Positions 17,912 through 24,437 of a stretch of DNA of 31,158 bases are shown in pieces. Positions within the stretch are counted from its first letter, which is position 1. Each line of letters begins with the position of its first letter. Position numbers and translations under genes: made by a program. The DNA is from a virus: IMG/VR virus record IMGVR_UViG_3300027752_000066, positions 1 to 31,158 of that record; one strand, given 5' to 3'. The notes below the pieces were generated by a model. That model did no database searches and had not been told where the DNA came from. It saw only the letters and a program-made list of their open reading frames with translations.

Positions 17912-18381
17912 TAACAGATTAAAATATCATTGTAAACTAAAACCTCCATTGTGCAAGTCCATCCTGCTAATTGGTTTTCAAACCTATCGTAAAAAGGTGT
18001 CATAGTTGAACTACCTTCCACTTGGTACATATCAGTATATAAGTCCCCCATTCTTAATCTTTGGGTCAGCTTATTTACAACCGCAAGTTGAGTGTTTAAA
18101 ATATCCTGCAAGTTGTTGTTTCCGATAAATATATCTTCTGTTTTTTCTTTAGATTGATTTACAATATCACAAGCCAAAATACTTATGTTAAACCTCAACA
18201 CCCTTTGGTCATCAGTTACACTATTTATTATTAAATGTGATAAAGGAAATATATCTTGCTTGTTTAGGTTTACATCTGTAATGTCCCCTGTTGTTACAGT
18301 ATTAACATTCACGTCTTCTAACAGTGCAGTTTTAATTTCTTGTGTAAGTTTGTAAAAACCTCTAACTCCTTCGTTTGCCAT
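17911..18381 (-). CDS. Tail terminator-like protein
   Basis: A 156-residue protein with features recurring in Bacteroidota phages: GFYKLTQEIKTALLED (8-23), NTVTTGDITDVNLNKQDIFPLSH (27-49, invariant-looking K and PLSH) and LAGWTCTMEVLVYN near the end. Located between the tail chaperone and the gp10-like gene, the position of tail terminators that cap the tube. TAATG overlaps on both sides show translational coupling. Confidence 0.6.
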   Translation of the reverse strand: MANEGVRGFYKLTQEIKTALLEDVNVNTVTTGDITDVNLNKQDIFPLSHLIINSVTDDQRVLRFNISILACDIVNQSKEKTEDIFIGNNNLQDILNTQLAVVNKLTQRLRMGDLYTDMYQVEGSSTMTPFYDRFENQLAGWTCTMEVLVYNDILIC

Positions 18382-18638
18382 TACTTAAATTTTTTCTTCA
18401 TTTGTTTATCTTCTAATTCACTTTTGTCCTTCATAAAACTTAACATCATAAAGCACTCGTGAAAGTTTAATTTAATGATATCTTTAAATCTTGTAATATC
18501 CCCTTGAGCGATTCCGTAAATACTTTGGTACCATCCCCATTTGCTTGAGAATTGAGAAACTGAATCAAGACTTCGTTGTCCTCCTGACTGTCCAAATAGT
18601 TCGTCATAGTTTGCGATAATTCCAACCCTAAATTCCAC
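18381..18638 (-). CDS. Tail assembly chaperone, -1 frameshift extension (gpGT-like)
   Basis: An 85-codon open frame beginning right after the T10 tract and overlapping the end of the frame-0 gene. It has no ATG start of its own (first codon GTG). Its C-terminal part, SKWGWYQSIYGIAQGDITRF and ECFMMLSFMKDKSELE, looks like the T domain of tail chaperones. A -1 slip gives a fusion of about 246 residues (161 shared plus 85). Its stop overlaps the next ATG (TAATG). Independent translation is an alternative. Confidence 0.7.
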   Translation of the reverse strand: MEFRVGIIANYDELFGQSGGQRSLDSVSQFSSKWGWYQSIYGIAQGDITRFKDIIKLNFHECFMMLSFMKDKSELEDKQMKKKFK

Positions 18639-19120
18639 AAAAAAAAAATTGATGATAAGACTGCATCCATTGGCATATCCAAAATTGCTTCTGCATTTTC
18701 TAAATTGTGCTCCTCAATACTGTACCTATCTTTTAAGGAAACTAAAATTGGTCTATAAAGTACATTCATAGCCTTTTCAATATTATCCCAATCACCAATG
18801 TAAGTGTCAAGTTCAATGTATTCCCCTAAGCCTAAATCGTGGAGGTTTGGATGAAAACCATAATTAACACCTTTTAAGGCAAACTTTTTTACAAGTGAAG
18901 GCTTAGTATCAAACATCCCTGTTAGCTTACCTGTAATCTCCTCAACATCACTAACCTTTAAAAGCATTACCTTTGTAAGTTCTGCATTGCAAAATATCTC
19001 AATCATTTTAGCATTCAGGAACAAAGTTTCTTTTGTGTTACCTTGAACTGTAAGAAACCTTTTATACTGCCTTAATGTAATCTCATTTAACGATGTAGGA
19101 ATTTTTAGATTCAATTTCAT
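18467..19120 (-). CDS. Tail assembly chaperone, frame-0 product (gpG-like)
   Basis: A 217-residue protein starting MKLNLKIPTSLNEITLRQYK. The core has YIELDTYIGDWDNIEKAMNVLYRP (about 100-124), which I associate with tail chaperones next to tape measure clusters in Bacteroidota phages. At codons 158-161 the message contains T10 (18639-18648). Ribosomes staying in frame finish here with a 57-residue tail; those slipping -1 enter the 18638-18381 frame. A late-leader motif abuts the ATG and a terminator lies just upstream, so this gene probably begins its own transcription or translation unit. Confidence 0.72.
   Translation of the reverse strand: MKLNLKIPTSLNEITLRQYKRFLTVQGNTKETLFLNAKMIEIFCNAELTKVMLLKVSDVEEITGKLTGMFDTKPSLVKKFALKGVNYGFHPNLHDLGLGEYIELDTYIGDWDNIEKAMNVLYRPILVSLKDRYSIEEHNLENAEAILDMPMDAVLSSIFFLWNLGLELSQTMTNYLDSQEDNEVLIQFLNSQANGDGTKVFTESLKGILQDLKISLN
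18639..18648 (-). other. T10 slippery site for -1 frameshifting
   Basis: Ten consecutive T on the coding strand, read ATT TTT TTT TTG in frame 0 (Ile-Phe-Phe-Leu). Slipping back one base yields Phe-Val-Glu-Phe-Arg and continues through the conserved-looking extension. This is the expected layout for the G/GT switch of tail chaperones. A sequencing error in the homopolymer would mimic it. Confidence 0.68.
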
Positions 19121-19150
19121 ATTTATATAACGTGTTTAAATTATGTTTTT
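19121..19150 (-). promoter_or_regulatory. Late-leader motif abutting the tail chaperone start
   Basis: The minus strand ends AAACACGTTATATAAATATG with the ATG as the gene start. Upstream is A-rich (GTAAAAACATAATTT). Nearly identical to the leaders of the scaffold and protease genes. Confidence 0.5.
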
Positions 19151-19166
19151 ACAAAAGTAAAGGTAC

Positions 19167-19197
19167 AAAAAAAATGCATCCGTTTCTGAATGCATTT
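19167..19197 (-). terminator. Rho-independent terminator before the tail chaperone
   Basis: On the minus strand AAATGCATTC-AGAAAC-GGATGCATTT forms a 10-bp stem (one T-G pair) followed by a T-run of about eight. It separates the early cassette ending at 19224 from the tail chaperone starting at 19120. Confidence 0.82.
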
Positions 19198-19223
19198 CTA
19201 ATCGTTTGATTTATAATAGTTTT

Positions 19224-19349
19224 TTACCTCATATCTGCTTCGTGACAGGTAGATGAACAGAAATCCTTATCTGTATCTATCTCAGTTCCACAAGTTCCGC
19301 ATTCGCCACCTTTTCTATCTATTGGGTTTATATCATCGTACCATTCCAT
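19224..19349 (-). CDS. 41-residue zinc-ribbon mini-protein
   Basis: A small gene starting MEWYDDINPIDRKGG, with CGTCG followed by FCSSTCHEADMR, so two Cys pairs (C-x2-C and C-x3-C-H) 13 residues apart form a likely zinc ribbon. Its ATG lies 2 nt after the stop of the 42-residue gene, and a strong terminator follows 27 nt after its own stop, so it closes the promoter-led cassette that starts at 19744. Function unknown; such fingers may bind nucleic acid or protein. Confidence 0.72.
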   Translation of the reverse strand: MEWYDDINPIDRKGGECGTCGTEIDTDKDFCSSTCHEADMR

Positions 19350-19351
19350 AG

Positions 19352-19480
19352 TTATATAACTTTAATTGTTCCGTTTGCAAAGTGCTCACATATTATTCCT
19401 GTTGGCAATACTACAACCAATGTAGGCTTTATATTTAATTCTATTAATTTTGCTTTGATAATTCTTTTAAGTCCTTTCAT
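19352..19480 (-). CDS. 42-residue hypothetical protein
   Basis: Starts MKGLKRIIKAKLIELNIKPT and ends ANGTIKVI. Basic N-terminal helix followed by a hydrophobic strand-like region (LVVVLPTGIICEHF). Located between the 74-residue gene and the zinc-ribbon gene, 2 nt before the latter. The sequence AAACAGATG, a short form of the early leader, directly precedes its ATG. No family recognised. Confidence 0.62.
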   Translation of the reverse strand: MKGLKRIIKAKLIELNIKPTLVVVLPTGIICEHFANGTIKVI

Positions 19481-19495
19481 CTGTTTTGGTTTAAT

Positions 19496-19511
19496 GGGGT
19501 TTTTACACCCC
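19496..19511 (-). terminator. Hairpin after the 74-aa gene, identical to the one at 25197
   Basis: The coding strand reads GGGGTGTAAAAACCCC beginning 8 nt after a stop codon. The same 16 bases follow another early gene at 25197-25212. There is no T-run after this copy, so termination is probably weak; it may act as an RNA stabiliser or partial attenuator. Confidence 0.5.
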
Positions 19512-19519
19512 TTTGTTAT

Positions 19520-19744
19520 TTATTTTAACCTATTATCTGTTGTTAAATGATTGCTCATAAAAGAAAATGTTTGCTCTTTTTGTTTTGGTGCTATACTCAA
19601 CAACCACTCATTCCATTTTTGATTGCTTTCAATATACTTAGGTGTAGATTTAACTTCATTAAATATATTGTTAAAAGTTTTTGGTGAGTATGCAAGGTTT
19701 CTTTCTTTCATTAACTCGTTTGTGATGTCTAAAAATGTTTTCAT
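19520..19744 (-). CDS. 74-residue hypothetical early-type protein
   Basis: Starts MKTFLDITNELMKERNLAYS; helical, moderately charged, no membrane segment or known motif. It has its own Bacteroidota-type promoter (19768-19798) and an AAAACAGAA leader before ATG, so it is probably expressed early although it sits inside the late region immediately after the large terminase. Together with the two mini-genes downstream it forms a discrete three-gene cassette. Confidence 0.72.
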   Translation of the reverse strand: MKTFLDITNELMKERNLAYSPKTFNNIFNEVKSTPKYIESNQKWNEWLLSIAPKQKEQTFSFMSNHLTTDNRLK

Positions 19745-19767
19745 AATATTCTGTTTTAAGTTCCCTA

Positions 19768-19798
19768 CAAATATAAAACATATTTAGTTATAAACAAA
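19768..19798 (-). promoter_or_regulatory. Host-type promoter for the 74-aa gene cassette
   Basis: On the minus strand TTTG (19798-19795), a 19-nt spacer, then TATATTTG (19775-19768), a full match to the Bacteroidota primary sigma consensus TTTG-N19-20-TAnnTTTG. Transcription would start near 19761, about 17 nt ahead of the ATG. Confidence 0.78.
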
Positions 19799-19816
19799 AC
19801 ATTTAATAAGTTATTT

Positions 19817-21025
19817 TTAAGAAATTAAATATTTACCTCTATTTGGGTTTTGTAATTGATATGAAATTGCATACCTGACCGCATCCAAAAGGTGGTTCCA
19901 AGAATCTTGTGGAGTTTTAGATTTCTTTTCAAGCCAAGAGTAATTGTTTAGTTCTTTGATTAAATTAATACTGTTTTCTTCTATGATTAAATCGTAATCC
20001 TGAAGCAATGAAATTCCGTATGTAATTGAACCCTGCCCTTTTATAGATTTGACTATGTTACAACCTTTTGATTTAAGTTCGTGCAAAAGTCGAGGTTCAG
20101 CAGAATCACCTACAATTAAACCATTCTTAGCGTGTTTTAAGTTAAGCACTGCAATCTCTGATGTAGTAAGAGCCTTTAAGTAAAAACATTCTTTTAAATA
20201 GATGATTTTGTTTACTGTATCAATATTAGTTTCTACAAGCGTATTTTCATCTGAAGCGAATCCGTAATCTTGACCAAAGACAGAAACACCTACTTCTTTA
20301 AAAGCACCTATTTTCCAATTATTAAATATAACACCCTCCGCTTTGTTTAGCCAACCCCCAAGCATTTGATGTTTATACTTTTCGGGTCGTCTTTGTTTTA
20401 TGTTTTCTATCTGCTCTAAATAACTTTGAGATAGATTTTCTTCATTGTCTAAATATGTGGTATGTATATAAGTAGTATTTCCTTTTGTTAAGTTTGAACT
20501 TGGTGGCACTCCTTTATCTTCAAAGAATCTTGAATATATAAAATGTTCTTTAGTTGTTGGGTTCAAAATTAATATAACCCTGTTCTGCTGCTTGAGGTTT
20601 CTTACTGATAAATCTATCTTGTCAAATATGTTCTCATCCATAAGTTCTTCTGCTTCATCCATAACCCAAGTGCTAACATTAGTTAAGGACTTCAGGTTTG
20701 CAGTTTGGTCGCCTGATGATGTCTTTATCCCTTTAAATAATATCTTGCTTCCTGAACGCTTATTTACAATCTCATCTTTTGTTATGTGAAAATCCTGCTC
20801 AATATTTAAGGTTTCTATTTTATCTATAAATTCAGGAATGATTGAAATGTATGCTGATGATAAAGTGAATCTTGTAAACAGGATAGTATGCCCTGCTTCA
20901 TAGGTTAGCAACACCAACATTAAGTTTATTGAGTATGACTTTCCTGACCCACGCCCTCCTGTAACTATAAAGTAACGTGAATCTGAATCAGTTATTGGTG
21001 AATACTTTTTATCAACATCTATCAC
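19817..21025 (-). CDS. terL: Terminase large subunit
   Basis: A 402-residue packaging motor. ATPase: Walker A TGGRGSGKS at 22-30, Walker B with catalytic acids WVMDEAEE at 120-127, and the coupling segment ILILNPT at about 151-157. Nuclease: candidate metal-binding Asp at GQDYGF (253), VGDSAEP (307) and LLDAVRYA (381), an RNase H-like triad. Size and layout fit the Terminase_3 (PBSX/P22-like) family. The start overlaps the small terminase stop. It cuts the concatemer and pumps DNA into the prohead through the portal. Confidence 0.94.
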   Translation of the reverse strand: MIDVDKKYSPITDSDSRYFIVTGGRGSGKSYSINLMLVLLTYEAGHTILFTRFTLSSAYISIIPEFIDKIETLNIEQDFHITKDEIVNKRSGSKILFKGIKTSSGDQTANLKSLTNVSTWVMDEAEELMDENIFDKIDLSVRNLKQQNRVILILNPTTKEHFIYSRFFEDKGVPPSSNLTKGNTTYIHTTYLDNEENLSQSYLEQIENIKQRRPEKYKHQMLGGWLNKAEGVIFNNWKIGAFKEVGVSVFGQDYGFASDENTLVETNIDTVNKIIYLKECFYLKALTTSEIAVLNLKHAKNGLIVGDSAEPRLLHELKSKGCNIVKSIKGQGSITYGISLLQDYDLIIEENSINLIKELNNYSWLEKKSKTPQDSWNHLLDAVRYAISYQLQNPNRGKYLIS

Positions 21026-21288
21026 TTAAATTTAATCAGGTCTTTAAAGTTTACACTAAAGCCTTCAGAGGATGTTATATCTACTGATTCTTTTGGTTTG
21101 CCATATCTGTACCCAAAGTATAAAGACATCGCTCTACTGTCCCCTTTGAATATCTGTTTACCAAGTGTTCTAATCACTTCATCGTTATCAATTAGATTGT
21201 CAAGTTTTTCTATTAATTTAACCTCATCTGCTTTTGGTGGTCTACCTGCTCCCGCTCTTACTCCACCATTGTTTTTTCTATTGTCCAT
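21022..21288 (-). CDS. terS: Putative terminase small subunit
   Basis: An 88-residue protein with the N-terminal GGVRAGAGRPPKADE typical of small terminases and related DNA-binding proteins (AT-hook-like GRP), then helices and YFGYRYGKPKES. It overlaps the large subunit start by 4 nt. It should recognise viral DNA and recruit the large subunit. The start of the late region: a copy of the late-leader motif lies 33-49 nt upstream instead of abutting the ATG. Confidence 0.78.
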   Translation of the reverse strand: MDNRKNNGGVRAGAGRPPKADEVKLIEKLDNLIDNDEVIRTLGKQIFKGDSRAMSLYFGYRYGKPKESVDITSSEGFSVNFKDLIKFK

Positions 21289-21307
21289 AATTGAAATTCT
21301 ATTGTTT

Positions 21308-21338
21308 ATTTAATCTTTATACTTATATAACGTATTTC
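21308..21338 (-). promoter_or_regulatory. Late-leader motif upstream of the small terminase
   Basis: The minus strand reads AGAAATACGTTATATAAGTAT, matching the motif at 11060, 11851 and 19120. Here about 30 nt separate it from the ATG, so the motif is not simply a ribosome-binding site. It could be a late promoter or operator at the head of the late region. Confidence 0.5.
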
Positions 21339-21352
21339 TTAATTGTTTTTAT

Positions 21353-21982
21353 TTAAAACATTGTTAGTTGTTGTTGATGTGTCTTTAGTCTTTTCATTGC
21401 TGAATTATAATATTCTGTATCTAATTCACAAGCGGTTAAATCATATCCTAAATTATGACAAGCTAAAGCTATTGAGCCACTTCCCAAATGAGTATCTAAA
21501 ATCTTATTTCCTTCTTTTGCGTAGTTCATTAAAAGCCATTCGTAAAGTTGTGGTGGTTTTTGTGTTGGATGGAACTTTTCAGATTTATTTTTGTAAGCAC
21601 TATATCTAAACATTTTGTTAGCACCATTAAAAGACGTGTGAGCGTATTCGCAATCAGAAAAACTCAAACCTTTAGGTATTTCTTTATCCCAAATTATAAA
21701 CTTTCCACAAACTCCTAAATCAAAATAATTACCTCCCCAAATAATTTGGTCTTTAGAAACTCTTAACAACTCATTAAAATAATTTTTTGTAGGTATTGCA
21801 TTATCCCAATTTTTAGCCTTCCATTTTCTGTTTTTTGCTTTTGATGCTTTTGGAGTGTTACCTATACCCATATTCATATTGGCTAAGTCTATCCCATAAG
21901 GGGGGTCTACTATTGCAAGGTCAAAGTAGTTATCTTCATACCTTGCCATTAGTTGCATATTGTCCTCGTTTGTTATTTTCAT
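21353..21982 (-). CDS. DNA methyltransferase, beta-class amino-MTase
   Basis: A 209-residue SAM-dependent methylase that would modify adenine N6 or cytosine N4. The catalytic motif IV DPPYG is at 26-30, the HPTQKP motif at 138-143 and the SAM-binding motif I DTHLGSGS at 163-170; catalytic motif before the SAM motif is the beta-class order. Short for the class, with only a small central region for target recognition (about 35-65, KAKNRKWKAKNWD). Target unknown. It lies about 5 kb from the MjaI-like nuclease gene, so it is not an obvious operon partner. Confidence 0.88.
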   Translation of the reverse strand: MKITNEDNMQLMARYEDNYFDLAIVDPPYGIDLANMNMGIGNTPKASKAKNRKWKAKNWDNAIPTKNYFNELLRVSKDQIIWGGNYFDLGVCGKFIIWDKEIPKGLSFSDCEYAHTSFNGANKMFRYSAYKNKSEKFHPTQKPPQLYEWLLMNYAKEGNKILDTHLGSGSIALACHNLGYDLTACELDTEYYNSAMKRLKTHQQQLTMF

Positions 21983-21983
21983 T

Positions 21984-22145
21984 TTAATTGGTTTTGTAAT
22001 CTATTGTAATTGTTGCTATTAGCAAATATAACCTAATTGTATTGTATTTAAAGTTTTCATCTGCTTTAATGTATTCGTGTCCCAATAAAAATCTATCGTG
22101 CGGAAAGTGAAAAGCAATCTCAAGTGTCCAATCTTCTACTTCCAT
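21984..22145 (-). CDS. 53-residue hypothetical phage protein
   Basis: Starts MEVEDWTLEIAFHFPHDRFL and ends in a beta-rich run (TIRLYLLIATITIDYKTN). It fits exactly between the DnaA-like gene (10-nt overlap) and the methylase ATG (1 nt gap). The pattern W-x-L-x-I ... LGHEYI ... LYL-x-I-x-T-I-x-I-D is one I associate with small phage proteins of unknown function. No motif for activity. Confidence 0.7.
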   Translation of the reverse strand: MEVEDWTLEIAFHFPHDRFLLGHEYIKADENFKYNTIRLYLLIATITIDYKTN

Positions 22146-22702
22146 TCCCAACTCCTTTTGATTAATTCTAACTTCTGTGCCACTTCATTTTCTTTGTCTT
22201 TAGGTATGTTATTCAATAAATTAAATAGTGGCTTATTCATCAGTTCTTCGTACTTGTCCTTTAGGTTATTGTATTTGTTTGTCACATAATGTACTTGGTC
22301 TATTTGGTCATAATTCAAACCTCCTTTAAATAGAAGCATATTTTCCATCTCATCAAGCATTTTATTATGTTTCTTATAGTAAGGATAATTCTTTTCTAAA
22401 TGCATAACAGTAGCGTGATTCATATGCTTTCCGTTCTCCTTAAAGAAAACTGCTATGTTAGTCCAACGCATTTGCAGCTTGTTTCTTAGAAGGTAGCAAA
22501 CCAACGCTCTACAATCTACATAATCTCTTTTCCTTGTATTGTTATAAATGTTTATTTTTGATAGTGCTATAACCTTATTAGCAACCTCATCAGGTGTACT
22601 GTAATACCTATCTGATTCTATTAATTCTCCTATTGCTTTATTCTTTTTCATTTTGTCTTTTATTGTGTCTTTCATTATGTCCTCGTTTACTTCGTGTTTC
22701 AT
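22136..22702 (-). CDS. DnaA domain IV-like DNA-binding protein
   Basis: A 188-residue protein whose residues about 58-105 resemble the C-terminal DNA-binding domain of the replication initiator DnaA: KRDYVDCRALVCYLLR then NIAVFFKENGKHMNHATVMH, with NHATV in place of the usual DHSTV. There is no AAA+ ATPase part. It may bind the phage origin or a host DnaA-box-like site and recruit the ATPase encoded at 28147-28995, or act as an anti-initiator. The C-terminal 70 residues are helical. Confidence 0.72.
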   Translation of the reverse strand: MKHEVNEDIMKDTIKDKMKKNKAIGELIESDRYYSTPDEVANKVIALSKINIYNNTRKRDYVDCRALVCYLLRNKLQMRWTNIAVFFKENGKHMNHATVMHLEKNYPYYKKHNKMLDEMENMLLFKGGLNYDQIDQVHYVTNKYNNLKDKYEELMNKPLFNLLNNIPKDKENEVAQKLELIKRSWEWK

Positions 22703-22703
22703 A

Positions 22704-23417
22704 TTAATTGGTTCTTAGTTTTAAAAGGTGATAGCATTCTTCAAATTTTTGTCTTGCCTTTCCTTTATATTCTTGTTTAAATAATTCTAACATTCTTTTG
22801 GTATATTGGTATTTTGTATTACAATCTTTTAACCATTTACCTGCAAACACTTTTCCTTTGCCTTTAAAGTATTGCACATTATCAGCGGAATCCCCAATTA
22901 TAAATTGTTCATAGAAATTAAACATTGCTTCATCTTCTGTAATGTCTAAGATTTCTTTGTGTTTATAATGGTAATTGTAAATCAAAGCAGGGAATTGTTT
23001 GTAATCTTTGTCAATAGAAACAATCATTACCTCATCCCTACCGAACTCTTTTGATAAATCATACCAATACCTTGCAACCATATCATCCGTTTCAACTCCA
23101 TACCCCCAAATGCTATCGTAATGGTCTTTTACGTGTTGGTGCATTTCATTTAATAATGGTGGCAACTCTTGTTTTTTTCTGTTTGCTTTATATTCAGGAG
23201 TTATAAGTTTTCTGAAATTTCCTTTAGAACCGCTAAATGTAAGAATCCTATCTATCTCATACATATCTTCCAACCTGTTTACAATAGCCATAAACTGCTC
23301 GTGATACTTATTTGCTGAATCAGATATATCACTGTAATATTTTTCATCATCAGGGTTTTCCCTTTTCTTGTAGCAACTTGCAAAAATTAGACTGTCTGCA
23401 TCTATTAGTAATATCAT
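22704..23417 (-). CDS. 5'-3' exonuclease, FEN/T4 RNase H-like
   Basis: A 237-residue metal-dependent nuclease that should remove RNA primers or resect DNA ends. Acidic ligands are visible at LLIDADSLIF (5-8), GVETDDMVARYW (about 107-118), VSIDKDYKQ (about 133-141) and IGDSADN (about 174-180); the helical arch substrate segment TPEYKANRKKQ is near 73-83. The order is that of the FEN superfamily. Length is below bacterial Pol I 5' domains, like T7 gp6 or T4 RNase H. It probably works with the annealing protein and SSB in recombination-replication. Confidence 0.87.
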   Translation of the reverse strand: MILLIDADSLIFASCYKKRENPDDEKYYSDISDSANKYHEQFMAIVNRLEDMYEIDRILTFSGSKGNFRKLITPEYKANRKKQELPPLLNEMHQHVKDHYDSIWGYGVETDDMVARYWYDLSKEFGRDEVMIVSIDKDYKQFPALIYNYHYKHKEILDITEDEAMFNFYEQFIIGDSADNVQYFKGKGKVFAGKWLKDCNTKYQYTKRMLELFKQEYKGKARQKFEECYHLLKLRTN

Positions 23418-23443
23418 TGTTTTGTTTTTAAATTATATTGTTT

Positions 23444-24289
23444 TTATAAGCCACAATAACCACTGTCGCATTCATTAAAGTCATCATCAAATAATTCTGT
23501 TTGTGTTTTCCATTTAATAATTTCTTTATACCTTATATCACTTCTCCATTTACTTTTATTTGTTTCTTGGTCTGCAAACCATTGCATTTTTTCAGGATGT
23601 TTATTATGCATCTTTTTTAAAAGCAAAGGACTTCTCCACCAACACCCTACACAATTATTCATATAAGCAAATCTAACATCCTTTTCTTTCCAAAACTCTT
23701 CAATAGTATCTTTATATATATTGTCATTAATTAAAGGAAATTCAGGTTTACAATATTTATAAACACCCCAAGAATTACGTCCATCTTTTAACTTTGTGAA
23801 AGTTGCTTTTACTTTTGTAAACCCATCTTCATCTGTTTTATCCATCATTTTAATTGCTCTTCTTGTTTCGTTTGCACGATAACCAAAACGCATTATAACA
23901 GGTTCTTTTACTACATCATACATCCAATGTAAAATTGGTAATGTTTTTAATTCAGTAGTGCAATATCTTGCCATTTTATTTGGCAAATATTTAGTTCCTT
24001 TTTTTGTTGTTATAATAGATTTATCAAAAGTTTTACCTGTAACCCAATCAATCTTAGAACCTATAAACTGCTCCAAGTCTAACATAGTGTAAATAATAGT
24101 GTCCTCTTCTAAAGTTCCTATAAACTCAACCCCTAACCTGTCAGATACTTCTTGCCTTAATTTAGCATCAGGAAACATACATTTTTTGTCATCTGTTCTA
24201 ACTAAAGAAAACACATTGTAATCAGCAGGATAATTAGCTGCAATGTAACTTGATGTTTTACCACCGCTTAAACTGTTTACTTTAATCAT
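23444..24289 (-). CDS. PP-loop ATP pyrophosphatase, PAPS reductase/DndC-like
   Basis: A 281-residue adenine-nucleotide alpha-hydrolase. The PP-loop SGGKTSS is at 8-14, ARYCTTELKTLPI lies near 147-159 and GYRANETRRA near 177-186; a C-terminal pair CVGCWW (about 216-221) and the end ECDSGYCGL supply cysteines that could hold an Fe-S cluster or carry sulphur. Relatives include PAPS reductases and DndC of DNA phosphorothioation. No DndD/E or SspB is present, so full phosphorothioation is unlikely; sulphur transfer to nucleic acid or a nucleotide is possible. Preceded by an unusual leader region. Confidence 0.8.
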   Translation of the reverse strand: MIKVNSLSGGKTSSYIAANYPADYNVFSLVRTDDKKCMFPDAKLRQEVSDRLGVEFIGTLEEDTIIYTMLDLEQFIGSKIDWVTGKTFDKSIITTKKGTKYLPNKMARYCTTELKTLPILHWMYDVVKEPVIMRFGYRANETRRAIKMMDKTDEDGFTKVKATFTKLKDGRNSWGVYKYCKPEFPLINDNIYKDTIEEFWKEKDVRFAYMNNCVGCWWRSPLLLKKMHNKHPEKMQWFADQETNKSKWRSDIRYKEIIKWKTQTELFDDDFNECDSGYCGL

Positions 24290-24292
24290 AGT

Positions 24293-24364
24293 TTATTTGT
24301 TTGTTTTTAAAAAGTGGTGCAGCCATACTCTATAACTTGCGACAGTATTAAAAGTCAGCCACAC
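24293..24364 (-). CDS. Possible 23-codon leader peptide (GTG start)
   Basis: An open frame in the GC-richer gap before the PP-loop gene. It starts GTG after an AAAAGGAGA sequence and ends 3 nt before the next ATG. A decamer AGAGTRTGGCTG occurs twice in it in the same frame, each encoding V-W-L (VWLT and VWLHH). It could be a leader peptide, or the base pattern could be a structured RNA instead of a coding sequence. Low confidence as a gene, but this stretch is unlike its neighbours. Confidence 0.3.
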   Translation of the reverse strand: MWLTFNTVASYRVWLHHFLKTNK

Positions 24365-24377
24365 TCTCCTTTTGTTT

Positions 24378-24437
24378 TTATTCTTTAAATATCTTGGCTA
24401 AAAATATACATAATACAAATGCCAAAAGTAGTTTCAT
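24378..24437 (-). CDS. 19-residue hydrophobic peptide (possible gene)
   Basis: The sequence MKLLLAFVLCIFLAKIFKE starts in a TAATG overlap with the 77-residue gene. It is almost entirely hydrophobic with a basic end, so it would insert in the membrane. Coupling to the upstream stop and the membrane character support it, but its length makes chance occurrence possible. Confidence 0.4.
   Translation of the reverse strand: MKLLLAFVLCIFLAKIFKE

Noticed and set aside
22022-22029. TATATTTG inside the 53-aa gene as a methylase promoter
   Set aside because: The -33 region is CTTT, not TTG; coding sequence explains it.
23444-24289. Complete DNA phosphorothioation (Dnd/Ssp) system
   Set aside because: Only a DndC-like PP-loop protein is visible; no cysteine desulphurase, DndD or DndE.
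24290-24377. tRNA-like element ending in a CCA-like triplet
   Set aside because: I could not form a D-arm, anticodon arm and T-arm; the CACCAC end is not enough.
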